The notes under the pieces: generated by a model
The model's input: the letters and a program-made list of their open reading frames with translations, nothing else
Database searches by the model: none
Told to the model about the DNA's origin: nothing
Origin: Bacteroidales bacterium
GTDB lineage: Bacteria > Bacteroidota > Bacteroidia > Bacteroidales > WCHB1-69
DNA length: 64,000 nt
Assembly (NCBI GenBank): GCA_024400755.1
Contig: JAKSMG010000004.1
Coordinates: 101,087-165,086 of the forward strand
Direction: 5' to 3'
Position numbers and translations under genes: made by a program
Part shown: positions 49,484 through 58,262 of the stretch, in pieces
Position numbering within the stretch: the first letter of the stretch is position 1
How the letters are laid out: every line of letters begins with the position of its first letter

Positions 49484-50239
49484 TTATTGAATAGTCCACA
49501 CACTTGGACCATTAGACTTAAGCACTTCTTGTGCAGCTTGATTTTGCATTATACTTCCGCCCCAATAATCTAAGTCAAAAGTACTTGGACCGTCAAACCA
49601 CTGATTAAGATCCATTGTCAGGGTAAGGTATGTGCCCGATTTCGAAACAGTAAAATGGCAAGGAATCGTAACGACAAAGGAGTTGTCTATAAAATTTGTA
49701 ATTTCTCCTTCTTCATCGTAAATCTGTCCCCGCCCGCTATGCATATTAAACGGTTTGACTTTCCCATCAGCGGCTTTCCATTTACCATTGATTTTCATAT
49801 AATGGTAGCCGCCGCCCAACACCATAGGCCAATACATATCACATTCCGGAGGATTCACAAAGTGATAATTGGTATTTTGAGCATCTGGAATCCCAAAAGT
49901 AAAAGAAACCGCATCATAATCTCCCACGGGAAATGCCTGCACTCCCCAAGCCTTGCTGGTAAAAATCGAATAATCCACATAATGAATCTGATCTGACTTT
50001 ATCATAGAGCCATCACTCTTGTGGAGACAGACATTGGAAATGAAAAACATAATATCGTTGATTTCATACCGATTGCCTGACGCATTGGTATAAATCTGTT
50101 GGTTAGGAACAAATTTGTCTCCCTTCACGCTAAAATTAAAAAACAGGGACAAATCTCCCGTTTGTTCTTTTTGGCAAGCAGAACAAAAAAAAGTCAGGAC
50201 TAAGAATAAAACTATCAGACGTTTACCATTCATCTTCAA
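49484..50239 (-). CDS. MbnP-family lipoprotein
   Basis: 251 residues. The lipobox FFCSAC precedes mature CQKEQTGDLSLFFNFSVKGDKF. The family pattern is seen in NASGNRYEINDIMFFISNVCLHKSDGS (about 52-78), GDYDAVSFTFGIPDAQN, WPMVLGGGYHYMKINGKW and the Gly/His segment before the final strands. MbnP proteins are periplasmic and often bind copper; some work with MauG-like partners, none of which is present here. It overlaps the DUF4468 gene by 17 bases and is the last gene of the mreB operon. Confidence 0.85.
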   Translation of the reverse strand: MKMNGKRLIVLFLVLTFFCSACQKEQTGDLSLFFNFSVKGDKFVPNQQIYTNASGNRYEINDIMFFISNVCLHKSDGSMIKSDQIHYVDYSIFTSKAWGVQAFPVGDYDAVSFTFGIPDAQNTNYHFVNPPECDMYWPMVLGGGYHYMKINGKWKAADGKVKPFNMHSGRGQIYDEEGEITNFIDNSFVVTIPCHFTVSKSGTYLTLTMDLNQWFDGPSTFDLDYWGGSIMQNQAAQEVLKSNGPSVWTIQ

Positions 50240-50783
50240 TAATGACTGGTGGATTCATACCTTCTTCTAAGGATTCAATCAAAGCCAAAATCTGTTCATC
50301 AATTTGATTTAGATAAGCATATTGGCCGATTTCCCATTTGGGGTTTTCAGTATTCAACCACACCTCGACAGGAGCCGCTGAAGCCGCTTTTTCGTTAAAA
50401 TCAGTAATGGTATAACGATATCTGCCTGGACGACATTCGATTTTCATATTGTAATAAACGATATTCTTGAAAACCTTACTTCCATCCTCCTTCAAGACGT
50501 GGATTCTCACACTGGAACGAATTTGAATTACCCCTTGTTCACGATCGCTTGACTTAATCACCTCATTGGTGTTCTTGTAAAACTTCTTAACCCAAAGCAT
50601 AGCACGGTCAAAAAGTTCCTGCGGAGTGGCATTATCCTGTTTCACCACTTCCTTATAAGTGACGAGATTGGTATTTTCGTCAATAGGAACATTGGGATAA
50701 GGTATTTCCAGCTTACCCTTATTTTGTCCAAAGCAACAAATACTGGCGACAATCAACGCGACAAGGCAAATAATTCGTTTCAT
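50223..50783 (-). CDS. Exported DUF4468 protein
   Basis: 186 residues with signal peptide ending near CCFGQ. DUF4468 has a TBP-like fold and is common in Bacteroidota: YKEVVKQDNATPQELFDRAMLWVKKFYKNTNEVI (about 44-77), QGVIQIRSSVRIHVLKEDG, VYYNMKIECRPGRYRYTITDF (about 108-128). Its start overlaps the stop of folA (ATGA) and its end overlaps the MbnP-like gene, so the four genes here are translationally coupled. Function unknown. Confidence 0.88.
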   Translation of the reverse strand: MKRIICLVALIVASICCFGQNKGKLEIPYPNVPIDENTNLVTYKEVVKQDNATPQELFDRAMLWVKKFYKNTNEVIKSSDREQGVIQIRSSVRIHVLKEDGSKVFKNIVYYNMKIECRPGRYRYTITDFNEKAASAAPVEVWLNTENPKWEIGQYAYLNQIDEQILALIESLEEGMNPPVIIEDEW

Positions 50784-51277
50784 TTTTGTTTCTTTTTATA
50801 GGTTTGAAATCGCAGATCATAGATATTCTTTTCATCTTTCGGCACAAATTCGTCTTCAATCAAATCCCATTCATCAAGATTGAAAGAAGGGAAAAACGCA
50901 TCTGCCTGAAAATCAGACAACATTCGTGTAAGATACAGGGTTTCCACCTTATCGATAAAAAGTTTATAAATCGTGGCACCGCCCATAATGAACGGTTGGT
51001 CATCATTTTCCACCAATTTAAGGGCTTCTTCGATAGAAAAAGCCAATTCACAATCTTGATAATCCGCCTCCTTATTTAGTGTGATGACAATATTTCGACG
51101 ATTTGGAAGCGGTTTTTTGGGCAAGGATTCCCAGGTACGGTCACCCATCAAAACCGTATGGCCGGAAGTCAAGGTTTTAAAACGCTTAAGATCTACCGGC
51201 AAATGGCACAGCAATTCATTTTTATAGCCCAATTCCAAATTATTGCCTACCGCGGCAATCATTGACAAATTACGCAT
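50780..51277 (-). CDS. folA: Dihydrofolate reductase
   Basis: 165 residues, normal size. It reduces dihydrofolate to tetrahydrofolate with NADPH; the target of trimethoprim. Motifs: SMIAAVGNNLELGYKNELLCHLPVDLKRFK (5-34, the active-site carboxylate region; here LCHLP replaces the usual (L/I)PW-HLP), GHTVLMGDRTWESLPKKPLPNRRNIV (about 39-64) and FIMGGATIYKLF (about 95-106). The Trp usually found before His-Leu-Pro is Cys. It begins 4 bases after mreB. Confidence 0.93.
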   Translation of the reverse strand: MRNLSMIAAVGNNLELGYKNELLCHLPVDLKRFKTLTSGHTVLMGDRTWESLPKKPLPNRRNIVITLNKEADYQDCELAFSIEEALKLVENDDQPFIMGGATIYKLFIDKVETLYLTRMLSDFQADAFFPSFNLDEWDLIEDEFVPKDEKNIYDLRFQTYKKKQK

Positions 51278-51281
51278 AAGC

Positions 51282-52304
51282 TTATTGTATTAAGAACGGG
51301 AACTTATCAAAATTCTTTAATGCGATAGCCGTGCCTCGGGCAACGGCCTTCAACGGATCTTCGGCCACGTGCACATTCAATTTCGTTTTCTTTGAAATAC
51401 GCTTGTCCAAACCACGGAGCAAGGAACCGCCACCTGCCATATAAATACCTGTCTTATAAATATCAGCCGACAATTCCGCTGGCGTATTTTCCAACGCACT
51501 GATGACCGCCGTCTCAATTTTCGAAATGGAACGGTCCAACGCCTGAGCTATTTCGCGATAGTTGACTTTGACGCAAATAGGAATACCCTGAAGCAGGTCA
51601 CGACCGTAAACCTCGTAATCTTCTGGCGGATTTTCAAGGTCTTCGATGGCAGAACCCACGTGGATTTTGATTTGTTCAGCCGTGCCAAAACCGATGGCAA
51701 TATTATGCTTTTTACGCATATAGTCCTGAATGTCGTTATTAAATTCAACGCCCGCAATCTTAATGGATTTACTGCAAACAATACCTCCCAAAGCAATAAC
51801 GGCGATTTCACTGGTACCACCACCAATGTCGATAATCATATTACCATTTGAATCCAACACATCAATACCCGTGCCGATAGCAGCGGCCATAGGTTCGTAA
51901 ATCATACGTACTTCCTTGGCACCGGCGTGTTCGGCAGAATCCCTGACAGCACGTTCTTCCACTTCAGTGATGCCGGAAGGAATACAGATAACCATCTTCA
52001 AAGCCTGCGGAAACAAATAACGCTTCGAACCCGTCATCTTGATGAGTTCGTACAATAACTTTTCCGTAGATTGGAAGTCAGCGATAACACCATCGCGCAA
52101 AGGACGAATAGTCTTGATACGTTCGTGTTCCTTACCTTCCATCATCAAGGCCTTTTTGCCCACTGCCTGCAATTCTTTTGTATCTCTATCAATAGCAATA
52201 ATGGAAGGCTCATCCACCACGACTTTGTCATTCGACAGAATAACCGTGTTGGCCGTGCCCAAGTCTATTGCTATTTCTTTCGTAAAAATCGAAAATAATC
52301 CCAT
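51282..52304 (-). CDS. mreB: Rod-shape actin MreB
   Basis: 340 residues, typical length. MreB filaments guide peptidoglycan synthesis. Motifs: IAIDLGTANTVILSND (phosphate 1, 11-26), VICIPSGITEVEERAVRDSAEHAGAKEVRMIYEPMAAAIG, IDIGGGTSEIAVIALGGIV (phosphate 2, about 158-176) and GIYMAGGGSLLRGLDKRI (adenosine, about 287-304). mreC and mreD are not adjacent; instead folA, DUF4468 and MbnP genes follow. Confidence 0.97.
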   Translation of the reverse strand: MGLFSIFTKEIAIDLGTANTVILSNDKVVVDEPSIIAIDRDTKELQAVGKKALMMEGKEHERIKTIRPLRDGVIADFQSTEKLLYELIKMTGSKRYLFPQALKMVICIPSGITEVEERAVRDSAEHAGAKEVRMIYEPMAAAIGTGIDVLDSNGNMIIDIGGGTSEIAVIALGGIVCSKSIKIAGVEFNNDIQDYMRKKHNIAIGFGTAEQIKIHVGSAIEDLENPPEDYEVYGRDLLQGIPICVKVNYREIAQALDRSISKIETAVISALENTPAELSADIYKTGIYMAGGGSLLRGLDKRISKKTKLNVHVAEDPLKAVARGTAIALKNFDKFPFLIQ

Positions 52305-52351
52305 GATATTATATTGTTTATCAAGTTATGACCACATTGTGTTTAAGTTTG

Positions 52352-52359
52352 CAAATGTA
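52352..52359 (-). promoter_or_regulatory. -7 box for the mreB operon
   Basis: TACATTTG followed by CA on the minus strand, 47 bases before the mreB ATG. Confidence 0.6.
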
Positions 52360-52451
52360 CAAAAAGTTTTTTATCTATCATATTATATTTAATGTGAATT
52401 TTTCTTAATGTGTTCTTTTTGTAGATTGGCACATAATTTGTAGTAATTTTG

Positions 52452-52459
52452 TATTTTTG
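52452..52459 (+). promoter_or_regulatory. -7 box for the S46 peptidase gene
   Basis: TATTTTTG followed by CA, 39 bases before ATG 52499. Confidence 0.7.
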
Positions 52460-52498
52460 CAGTCTAATTAGAAATCAATTATCAAAAAAAATATACTT

Positions 52499-54643
52499 AT
52501 GAAAAAATCTATTTTACTCATCGTTTTGGCATTTTTTTCAGTAAAAATGTTTGCCATCAATCCTCCTGATGAAGGTATGTGGCTGCCAATGTTCATCAAA
52601 AATTACAATTATGCTGAAATGCAGAAATTGGGTTTGCAGCTGACACCGGAACAACTGTACGACATCAACCATTCTTCTTTGAAGGATGCTATCGTTCAGT
52701 TGGGTGACGGTTTTTGCACCGGAGAAATGGTTTCCCGCGACGGTTTGATGTTCACCAATCACCACTGCGGTTACTCTTCAGTGGTTGAACTCTCCACCGT
52801 GGAACACGACTACCTCAACAACGGATTTTTCGCAATGAGCAAGGAAGAGGAATTACAGGCTAATTTCAGCGTCAATTTCTTGGAAAGAATGGAAGATGTA
52901 ACCAGCATCGTTTTGGCTGAAGTGACGAAAGACACCAAGGAATCAAAGCGCGAATCGTTGGTTAGCGCCGCCATCAAGAAATTGGTGGATGAAAATTCAG
53001 ATAACGGCAAGCATAAAGTAGTAGTAAAACCTTTCTACGAAGGTAACGAATACTATATGTTCATTTACACTACCTACAAAGATGTTCGTTTGGTTTGCGC
53101 TCCTCCTGCCAGCATCGGTAAGTTTGGCGGCGATACCGACAACTGGATGTGGCCTCGTCATACTGGCGACTTTACCGTATTCCGTATCTATACCGCTCCC
53201 GACGGCTCTCCTGCCGAATACAGCAAGGATAACGTTCCTTTCCATCCAAAACATTACCTTCCAATTAGCTTAAAGGGTTATAAACCTGGCGATTACACTA
53301 TGATTTGGGGTTATCCCGGCACAACCGAACGCTTTATGACTTCTTATGAAGTGGAAAGCACTATCAATGTGATGGATCCTGCTATGTATGAGCCATTGGA
53401 CGTGATTCTTCCTGTGATTAAGGATGCTATGGATGCGGATAATGCCGTTCAGTTGAAATATGCCGACGATTATGCAAGTTTGGCCAATATGTGGAAAAAC
53501 AAACACGGTGAAGTAAACAGCTTGAAGGCACTGCACGTAGCTGAAAAGAAGGCGGCCCAAGAACAGGAACTCCGCATTTGGATTAATGCCAACAGCGAAC
53601 GTCAGGAAAAATACGGCAAATGCCTGGACAAAATCCAGAAAGTTTGCAAAGAATTTGACGGAGTGGCCTACAAAGCCGTTATGGATGCCAATTTGTGCCT
53701 GTACGCTTCACCTACTTTGATGGCCAGCTGGAGAATCAGAGGACAAGTGAAATTGGAAGACAAACAAAAAGCTTTCACAGAAGAAAAAATCACCAAAATA
53801 CTTGAAACTTACGAAAAAGCTATCAATGACAAGGATGTAAATACCGAAATTAAGATTATCTTGGCTACATTGAAGGCTTGGAATAATGTTCCTGCCGAAA
53901 AACGCCCCGATATGCAAACCATCATTAACAAATATTACAAGGGAAATCAAGAAGTTTTTGAAGCCGCTATCGCCAATTCAATCTTCATCTCCAAAGATAA
54001 TCTGGAAAAATATTTACGCAAACCTTCCAACAAAATCTTAGAAAAAGATCCTATTTATCAGTATATGAACGCTATTTTTACGGTTGTGTTGAGTAATCAG
54101 TTTGTGTATGCCGACCAGGAAAAATTGAATCTGCCTCGTCGTGCGTTTATTGCCGCCATTAAGGAAATGAAGGCCGATACGCCTATTTATCCAGATGCCA
54201 ACAGCACTATGCGTACTACCTATGGTACCGTTTGCGACTATTTCCCCGCTGATGGTGTTCATTACAATTATTTCACTACAACCAAGGGTATCTTGGAAAA
54301 AGAAGTTCCCGGCGATCCTGAATTTGACGTGGCTCCAAGACTGAAACAGCTGATTTTGGACAAAGACTTTGGTCAGTATGCCGACGAAGACGGTACTTTG
54401 CACGTGTGCTTCTTGTCAAACAACGATATTACCGGCGGTAACAGCGGCAGCCCGATTATGAACGGCAACGGCGAACTCATCGGTTTGGCTTTTGACGGCA
54501 ACTGGGAAGCACTGAGCAGCGACATCGTTTTCAATACCGAATTACAACGCTGTATCAATGTGGATGCCCGTTATGTACTTTTCGTTATCGACAAGTTTGG
54601 CGGTGCGGGTTATTTGTTGAATGAAATGGATATCAGAAAATAA
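52499..54643 (+). CDS. dpp7: S46-family dipeptidyl peptidase, DPP7 type
   Basis: 714 residues, signal peptide ending near KMFA. S46 enzymes remove N-terminal dipeptides in the periplasm. Catalytic His lies in TNHHCGYSSV (His89), the Asp near GGDTDNWMWPRHTGDF (about 215-230) and Ser649 in GGNSGSP. Gly667 lies 18 residues after Ser649 (FDGNWE). In the characterised Porphyromonas pair this position is Gly in DPP7 (hydrophobic P1) and Arg in DPP11 (Asp/Glu P1), from memory, so this is the DPP7 kind. It is coupled with the serine hydrolase at 54652. It supports peptide-based growth. Confidence 0.95.
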   Translation: MKKSILLIVLAFFSVKMFAINPPDEGMWLPMFIKNYNYAEMQKLGLQLTPEQLYDINHSSLKDAIVQLGDGFCTGEMVSRDGLMFTNHHCGYSSVVELSTVEHDYLNNGFFAMSKEEELQANFSVNFLERMEDVTSIVLAEVTKDTKESKRESLVSAAIKKLVDENSDNGKHKVVVKPFYEGNEYYMFIYTTYKDVRLVCAPPASIGKFGGDTDNWMWPRHTGDFTVFRIYTAPDGSPAEYSKDNVPFHPKHYLPISLKGYKPGDYTMIWGYPGTTERFMTSYEVESTINVMDPAMYEPLDVILPVIKDAMDADNAVQLKYADDYASLANMWKNKHGEVNSLKALHVAEKKAAQEQELRIWINANSERQEKYGKCLDKIQKVCKEFDGVAYKAVMDANLCLYASPTLMASWRIRGQVKLEDKQKAFTEEKITKILETYEKAINDKDVNTEIKIILATLKAWNNVPAEKRPDMQTIINKYYKGNQEVFEAAIANSIFISKDNLEKYLRKPSNKILEKDPIYQYMNAIFTVVLSNQFVYADQEKLNLPRRAFIAAIKEMKADTPIYPDANSTMRTTYGTVCDYFPADGVHYNYFTTTKGILEKEVPGDPEFDVAPRLKQLILDKDFGQYADEDGTLHVCFLSNNDITGGNSGSPIMNGNGELIGLAFDGNWEALSSDIVFNTELQRCINVDARYVLFVIDKFGGAGYLLNEMDIRK

Positions 54644-54651
54644 TTTTTACA

Positions 54652-55893
54652 TTGAAAAAAATATTCTTTATTTTTTGTTCGATGCTATTATCGGTGTTGG
54701 TGTTCGCCAACACCGATAATGGTATTAATAAACTGCCTGAAAAGGCGGAAAAAACCATTGATTCGCTGATTAACAACGGATTGAAAAATCAGGTTTTCCC
54801 AGGATGTCAAGTTGTCGTTTTGAAAGAAGGCGAGGTGATTTTTGACAAATGTTATGGCTATCAAACTTATTATCAGCGCATTCCTATTACCGATAGCACT
54901 ATGTACGATATGGCATCGGTAACGAAGTCGGCGGCTACCACTTTGGCAGTTATGAAGTTGTACGACGAAGGCAAAATCAAGCTCGACAACACCATCGGAC
55001 AATTTCTGCCTTATTTGCGAGGTACCGACAAAAGCCAGATTCCATTGATAGAATTGCTGACCCACACCTCCGGAATGCCCGCTTTTATTCCTTTTTACAA
55101 GAAAATCGCCAATGATGACCGATACATTTCTACGACTTATTCTGAACAGTTTTCAGTGCAGATTGCGGACAGCTGCTATTTACGGACTGATTTTCAAGAT
55201 AGTGTTCGTTATAAAATCGCCACCTGCAAATTGGGACAGAAAAAGTATGTGTATAGCGATTTGAATTTCTTCCTTCTGAAAGAAATGGTGGAATATATTA
55301 CGGGAATACCTTTAGACCAATATTTGAATCAGAAATTTTATCAGCCGATGAAACTTCGCCATACCTGCTTTAATCCTCTCAAATGCGGTTTTGGCAAGGC
55401 GGATGTGGCCCCAACGGAATTGGACACGTTTTTTAGACATCAGCTGGTAGAAGGGTATGTACACGACCAAACCGCCGCCTTATTCGACGGCAATGCGGGC
55501 AATGCGGGACTTTTCTCAACGGCTTACGAAATCGCCCTCATCTTCCAAATGCTGATGGATGGCGGCGTGTATGAAGGACAGCGGTATTTGTCGGAGCAAA
55601 CGGTCAATTTCTTTACCAAAACATACCCTATTCACGATTGCAGCCGCCGGGCTTTGGGATTTGACACGCCTTGTTATGCCCAATACAACGGGGTAATTCC
55701 CAAAGTCGCCAGCAACAAGACCTTTGGACATCAGGGATTTACTGGAAATGTGGTATGGTGCGATCCTGATGAGCATTTGATTTATGTATTCGTTTCCAAC
55801 AGGGTTTATCCTTATACCGAACCCAATAAGTTGGTGAAAAGCCAAATTCGTCTGACCGTTCACGATGCCGTATATCAGGCCTTGAAAAATTAG
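54652..55893 (+). CDS. Serine hydrolase of the beta-lactamase/S12 family
   Basis: 413 residues from a TTG start 8 bases after the S46 gene, chosen because it gives the signal peptide MKKIFFIFCSMLLSVLVFA. S12 motifs: ASVTKS (Ser89 and Lys92), YSDLN (Tyr-x-Asn, about 202-206) and HQGFTGN (about 363-369) as the HxG-type third motif. These enzymes include beta-lactamase-like esterases and D-alanyl or D-aminopeptidases; here association with a peptidase suggests a peptidase or esterase. A perfect 14-bp inverted repeat occurs just after the signal peptide region. Confidence 0.88.
   Translation: MKKIFFIFCSMLLSVLVFANTDNGINKLPEKAEKTIDSLINNGLKNQVFPGCQVVVLKEGEVIFDKCYGYQTYYQRIPITDSTMYDMASVTKSAATTLAVMKLYDEGKIKLDNTIGQFLPYLRGTDKSQIPLIELLTHTSGMPAFIPFYKKIANDDRYISTTYSEQFSVQIADSCYLRTDFQDSVRYKIATCKLGQKKYVYSDLNFFLLKEMVEYITGIPLDQYLNQKFYQPMKLRHTCFNPLKCGFGKADVAPTELDTFFRHQLVEGYVHDQTAALFDGNAGNAGLFSTAYEIALIFQMLMDGGVYEGQRYLSEQTVNFFTKTYPIHDCSRRALGFDTPCYAQYNGVIPKVASNKTFGHQGFTGNVVWCDPDEHLIYVFVSNRVYPYTEPNKLVKSQIRLTVHDAVYQALKN
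54687..54720. repeat. Perfect 14-bp inverted repeat inside the serine hydrolase gene
   Basis: ATTATCGGTGTTGG (54687-54700) and CCAACACCGATAAT (54707-54720) with loop TGTTCG, located 35-68 bases after the start of the gene at 54652, in the end of the signal-peptide coding part. Confidence 0.9.
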
Positions 55894-55932
55894 TTATGCG
55901 TTTTTATTGTCATTCTGGAGTGAAAAATTGTT

Positions 55933-58194
55933 ATGTCGTCAAAACCTGTTAAAAAGAAAGTCATATCCGAACCGGTTCAAGTTCAGCCTGTCTCACAAAA
56001 AAAATTCTTTGGCTGGGCCCTGATTATTTTTATCGCGGCATTTGCCTTATATGCCAACACTTTTCATCACGGTTGGGTATTGGATGATTATGGCAGTTTC
56101 AAACTGAATATTTATGTTACTGCCGGTACGGATGGTTATCATGACATCTTGACGAAAACCTATCGTCACGGGTCGGGTTTTTACACCGATAACCTGTATC
56201 GTCCCCTTTCGCAGTTGATGTTTGCCACCGAATGGCAGTTTTTCCCCGATTCACCAGGTTTGTACCACGCCATTAGCGTCTTTTTCTATGCCTTGTCGTG
56301 CGTCTTACTCTTTGCCTTCTTGAAACGCTTGCTGAAAAAGTACAATCGATGGATTCCGTTTTTTATCGCACTGCTTTTTGCGGCACATCCAATTCATACT
56401 GAAGTAGTTGCAAATATAAAGAGTCGAGATGAAATCATGTGCTTCTTCTTCATAATCCTAACTTTATATTTTTCTCTACTTTACGTTGACAAGCAAAAAT
56501 GGTATTTTCTGCCATTGATGTTTGTTTCATTCTTTTTGGCGATGTTTTCCAAGGAAAGTGCGATTACTACTTTGACATTATTGCCTGTTACGCTGTTTTT
56601 TTTCAGAAAACCCAAGATCAAAGAATATGTTTTTTCTTTTTTGGTAATTTTGATTCCAGCCATTATTTACCTATACGTCCGACAATCAATACTGGTAAAT
56701 TATCCAGAATCTGAATTTTTTCACGTCGATCCGGTAGATAATTATTTTTTTAATGAGGACCTATTTACAGGTTGGGCAACGGCAATTATGCTTTTGGGAC
56801 AATATCTCATCAAACTATTCGTGCCATATAAGTTAGTATGCGATTATTCTTTGAGTCAGTTTCCGATTACCACTTTTGCCGATATATCCACTTGGATTTC
56901 GTTAGTGATTCATTTGGCTTTATTGGTTTATGCCATTTTAGGTATCAAGAAGAAAAAGCCGGTGGCTTACGCAATTTTTTTCTACATCATCACGATGAGT
57001 ATTTATAGCAATTTGATATACCGAATTGGCTCATCTTTTGCCGAAAGGTTTTTATTTTTACCAACTTTGGGATTCTGTGTCGCATTAGTCTTTCTTTTCT
57101 TCAAAATATTTAAAATCAATGATGAAAAAACAGAATCCGCCAAACTGAAATTCCCCGTCATGGCGTTGTTGGTGTTGGTTTTGGTGCTGTATTCTGCCAG
57201 AACGGTCACTCGTGCTGCTGAATGGAAAGACCAATTCACACTTTTTGGCAAGGATGTTCAAAAATCGGATAAAAGCGCCCACATGCGTTTATACTGGGGA
57301 TTGGCTTTACGCGACAAAGGCGAAGAATACGCCGATGCCAACATCAAGGAAAAAAACTGGATAAAGGTACAGGAGAATGACAAACAGTATTTAGATTGGA
57401 CATGGAAAGCGATTGAACAGTTCAAAAAAGGCGTTGAAATATATCCCAAATATGCGGATTGCTACGAACAATTAGGACTGCTTTATGACAATATTGGCAT
57501 AAAAATCAACAATATGACCTATCGCGACACTGCCGAACAATATTATCTGCAATGTCTAAAATTGGTACCGAATAAAGCCACCGCCAATAGTAATTTAGCC
57601 AAAATTTATTTTGAAAGAGGCGATATTATGAAGGCAAAATTCTACTATAAGACTGCTATTTTGTACGATCCTTTGTTGTCAGACGGATACTTTAATTTAG
57701 GCAGCACATACGGAATGTTGGCAATGTACGATTCTTCATTTTATTATTATCGAAAATGCCTGGAAATAGCACCCAATCGTACGGACGCCGTACTTTATAT
57801 GGGTTTGAATTATTTTAATATCGGCAAAACCGATTCGGCCCTGATTTATTATGACAAGGCCATTCAAATGGATCCTTATCTCTACTCAAGTTACGTATTA
57901 AAAACCAAGGCGTTGATGTTGAGCAATCGATGGGATGAAGGCGAAGCGGTGATTGACAAGGCAATATCAATGTTTCCATATCAAGGCGAATTGTATTATT
58001 ACAAGGGCTTGGCCGATAAAAACAAGGCCGATTTTGCGGCGGCTTTGGCAGATATGAACAAATGCATTCAGTATCAGCAAAATTTTTTGGAAGCATACCG
58101 CGAAAAAGGAGATTTGTTTAACCGTTTGGGTCAACGCGATTCCGCAGGATATTATTTCAATTTTGTACAACAAATTGAAGCGCAAATGAGGTAG
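55933..58194 (+). CDS. TMTC-like membrane protein with TPR repeats
   Basis: 753 residues. The N-terminal half has about ten membrane helices beginning FFGWALIIFIAAFALYANTF; the first periplasmic loop has VLDDYGSF, the acidic pair used by GT-C glycosyltransferases, and RPLSQLMFATEWQFF, the pattern of TMTC-type/DUF1736-like proteins. From about 480 the soluble part carries seven or so TPR units (WKAIEQFKKGVEIYPKYADCYEQLGLLY, AKFYYKTAILYDPLLSDGYFNLGSTYGM, ALIYYDKAIQMDPYLYSSYVLKTKALML). It may be an O-mannosyltransferase-like enzyme; donor and acceptor are unknown. Bacteroidales do O-glycosylate secreted proteins, so that is a plausible role. Confidence 0.85.
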   Translation: MSSKPVKKKVISEPVQVQPVSQKKFFGWALIIFIAAFALYANTFHHGWVLDDYGSFKLNIYVTAGTDGYHDILTKTYRHGSGFYTDNLYRPLSQLMFATEWQFFPDSPGLYHAISVFFYALSCVLLFAFLKRLLKKYNRWIPFFIALLFAAHPIHTEVVANIKSRDEIMCFFFIILTLYFSLLYVDKQKWYFLPLMFVSFFLAMFSKESAITTLTLLPVTLFFFRKPKIKEYVFSFLVILIPAIIYLYVRQSILVNYPESEFFHVDPVDNYFFNEDLFTGWATAIMLLGQYLIKLFVPYKLVCDYSLSQFPITTFADISTWISLVIHLALLVYAILGIKKKKPVAYAIFFYIITMSIYSNLIYRIGSSFAERFLFLPTLGFCVALVFLFFKIFKINDEKTESAKLKFPVMALLVLVLVLYSARTVTRAAEWKDQFTLFGKDVQKSDKSAHMRLYWGLALRDKGEEYADANIKEKNWIKVQENDKQYLDWTWKAIEQFKKGVEIYPKYADCYEQLGLLYDNIGIKINNMTYRDTAEQYYLQCLKLVPNKATANSNLAKIYFERGDIMKAKFYYKTAILYDPLLSDGYFNLGSTYGMLAMYDSSFYYYRKCLEIAPNRTDAVLYMGLNYFNIGKTDSALIYYDKAIQMDPYLYSSYVLKTKALMLSNRWDEGEAVIDKAISMFPYQGELYYYKGLADKNKADFAAALADMNKCIQYQQNFLEAYREKGDLFNRLGQRDSAGYYFNFVQQIEAQMR

Positions 58195-58213
58195 CCAATA
58201 CAAAATATTTTCG

Positions 58214-58221
58214 TATTTTTG
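58214..58221 (+). promoter_or_regulatory. -7 box for the aminotransferase gene
   Basis: TATTTTTG, 41 bases before ATG 58263. Confidence 0.65.
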
Positions 58222-58262
58222 CCGATTATTATTTTACTACAATAATATTAAAAATTATAATT

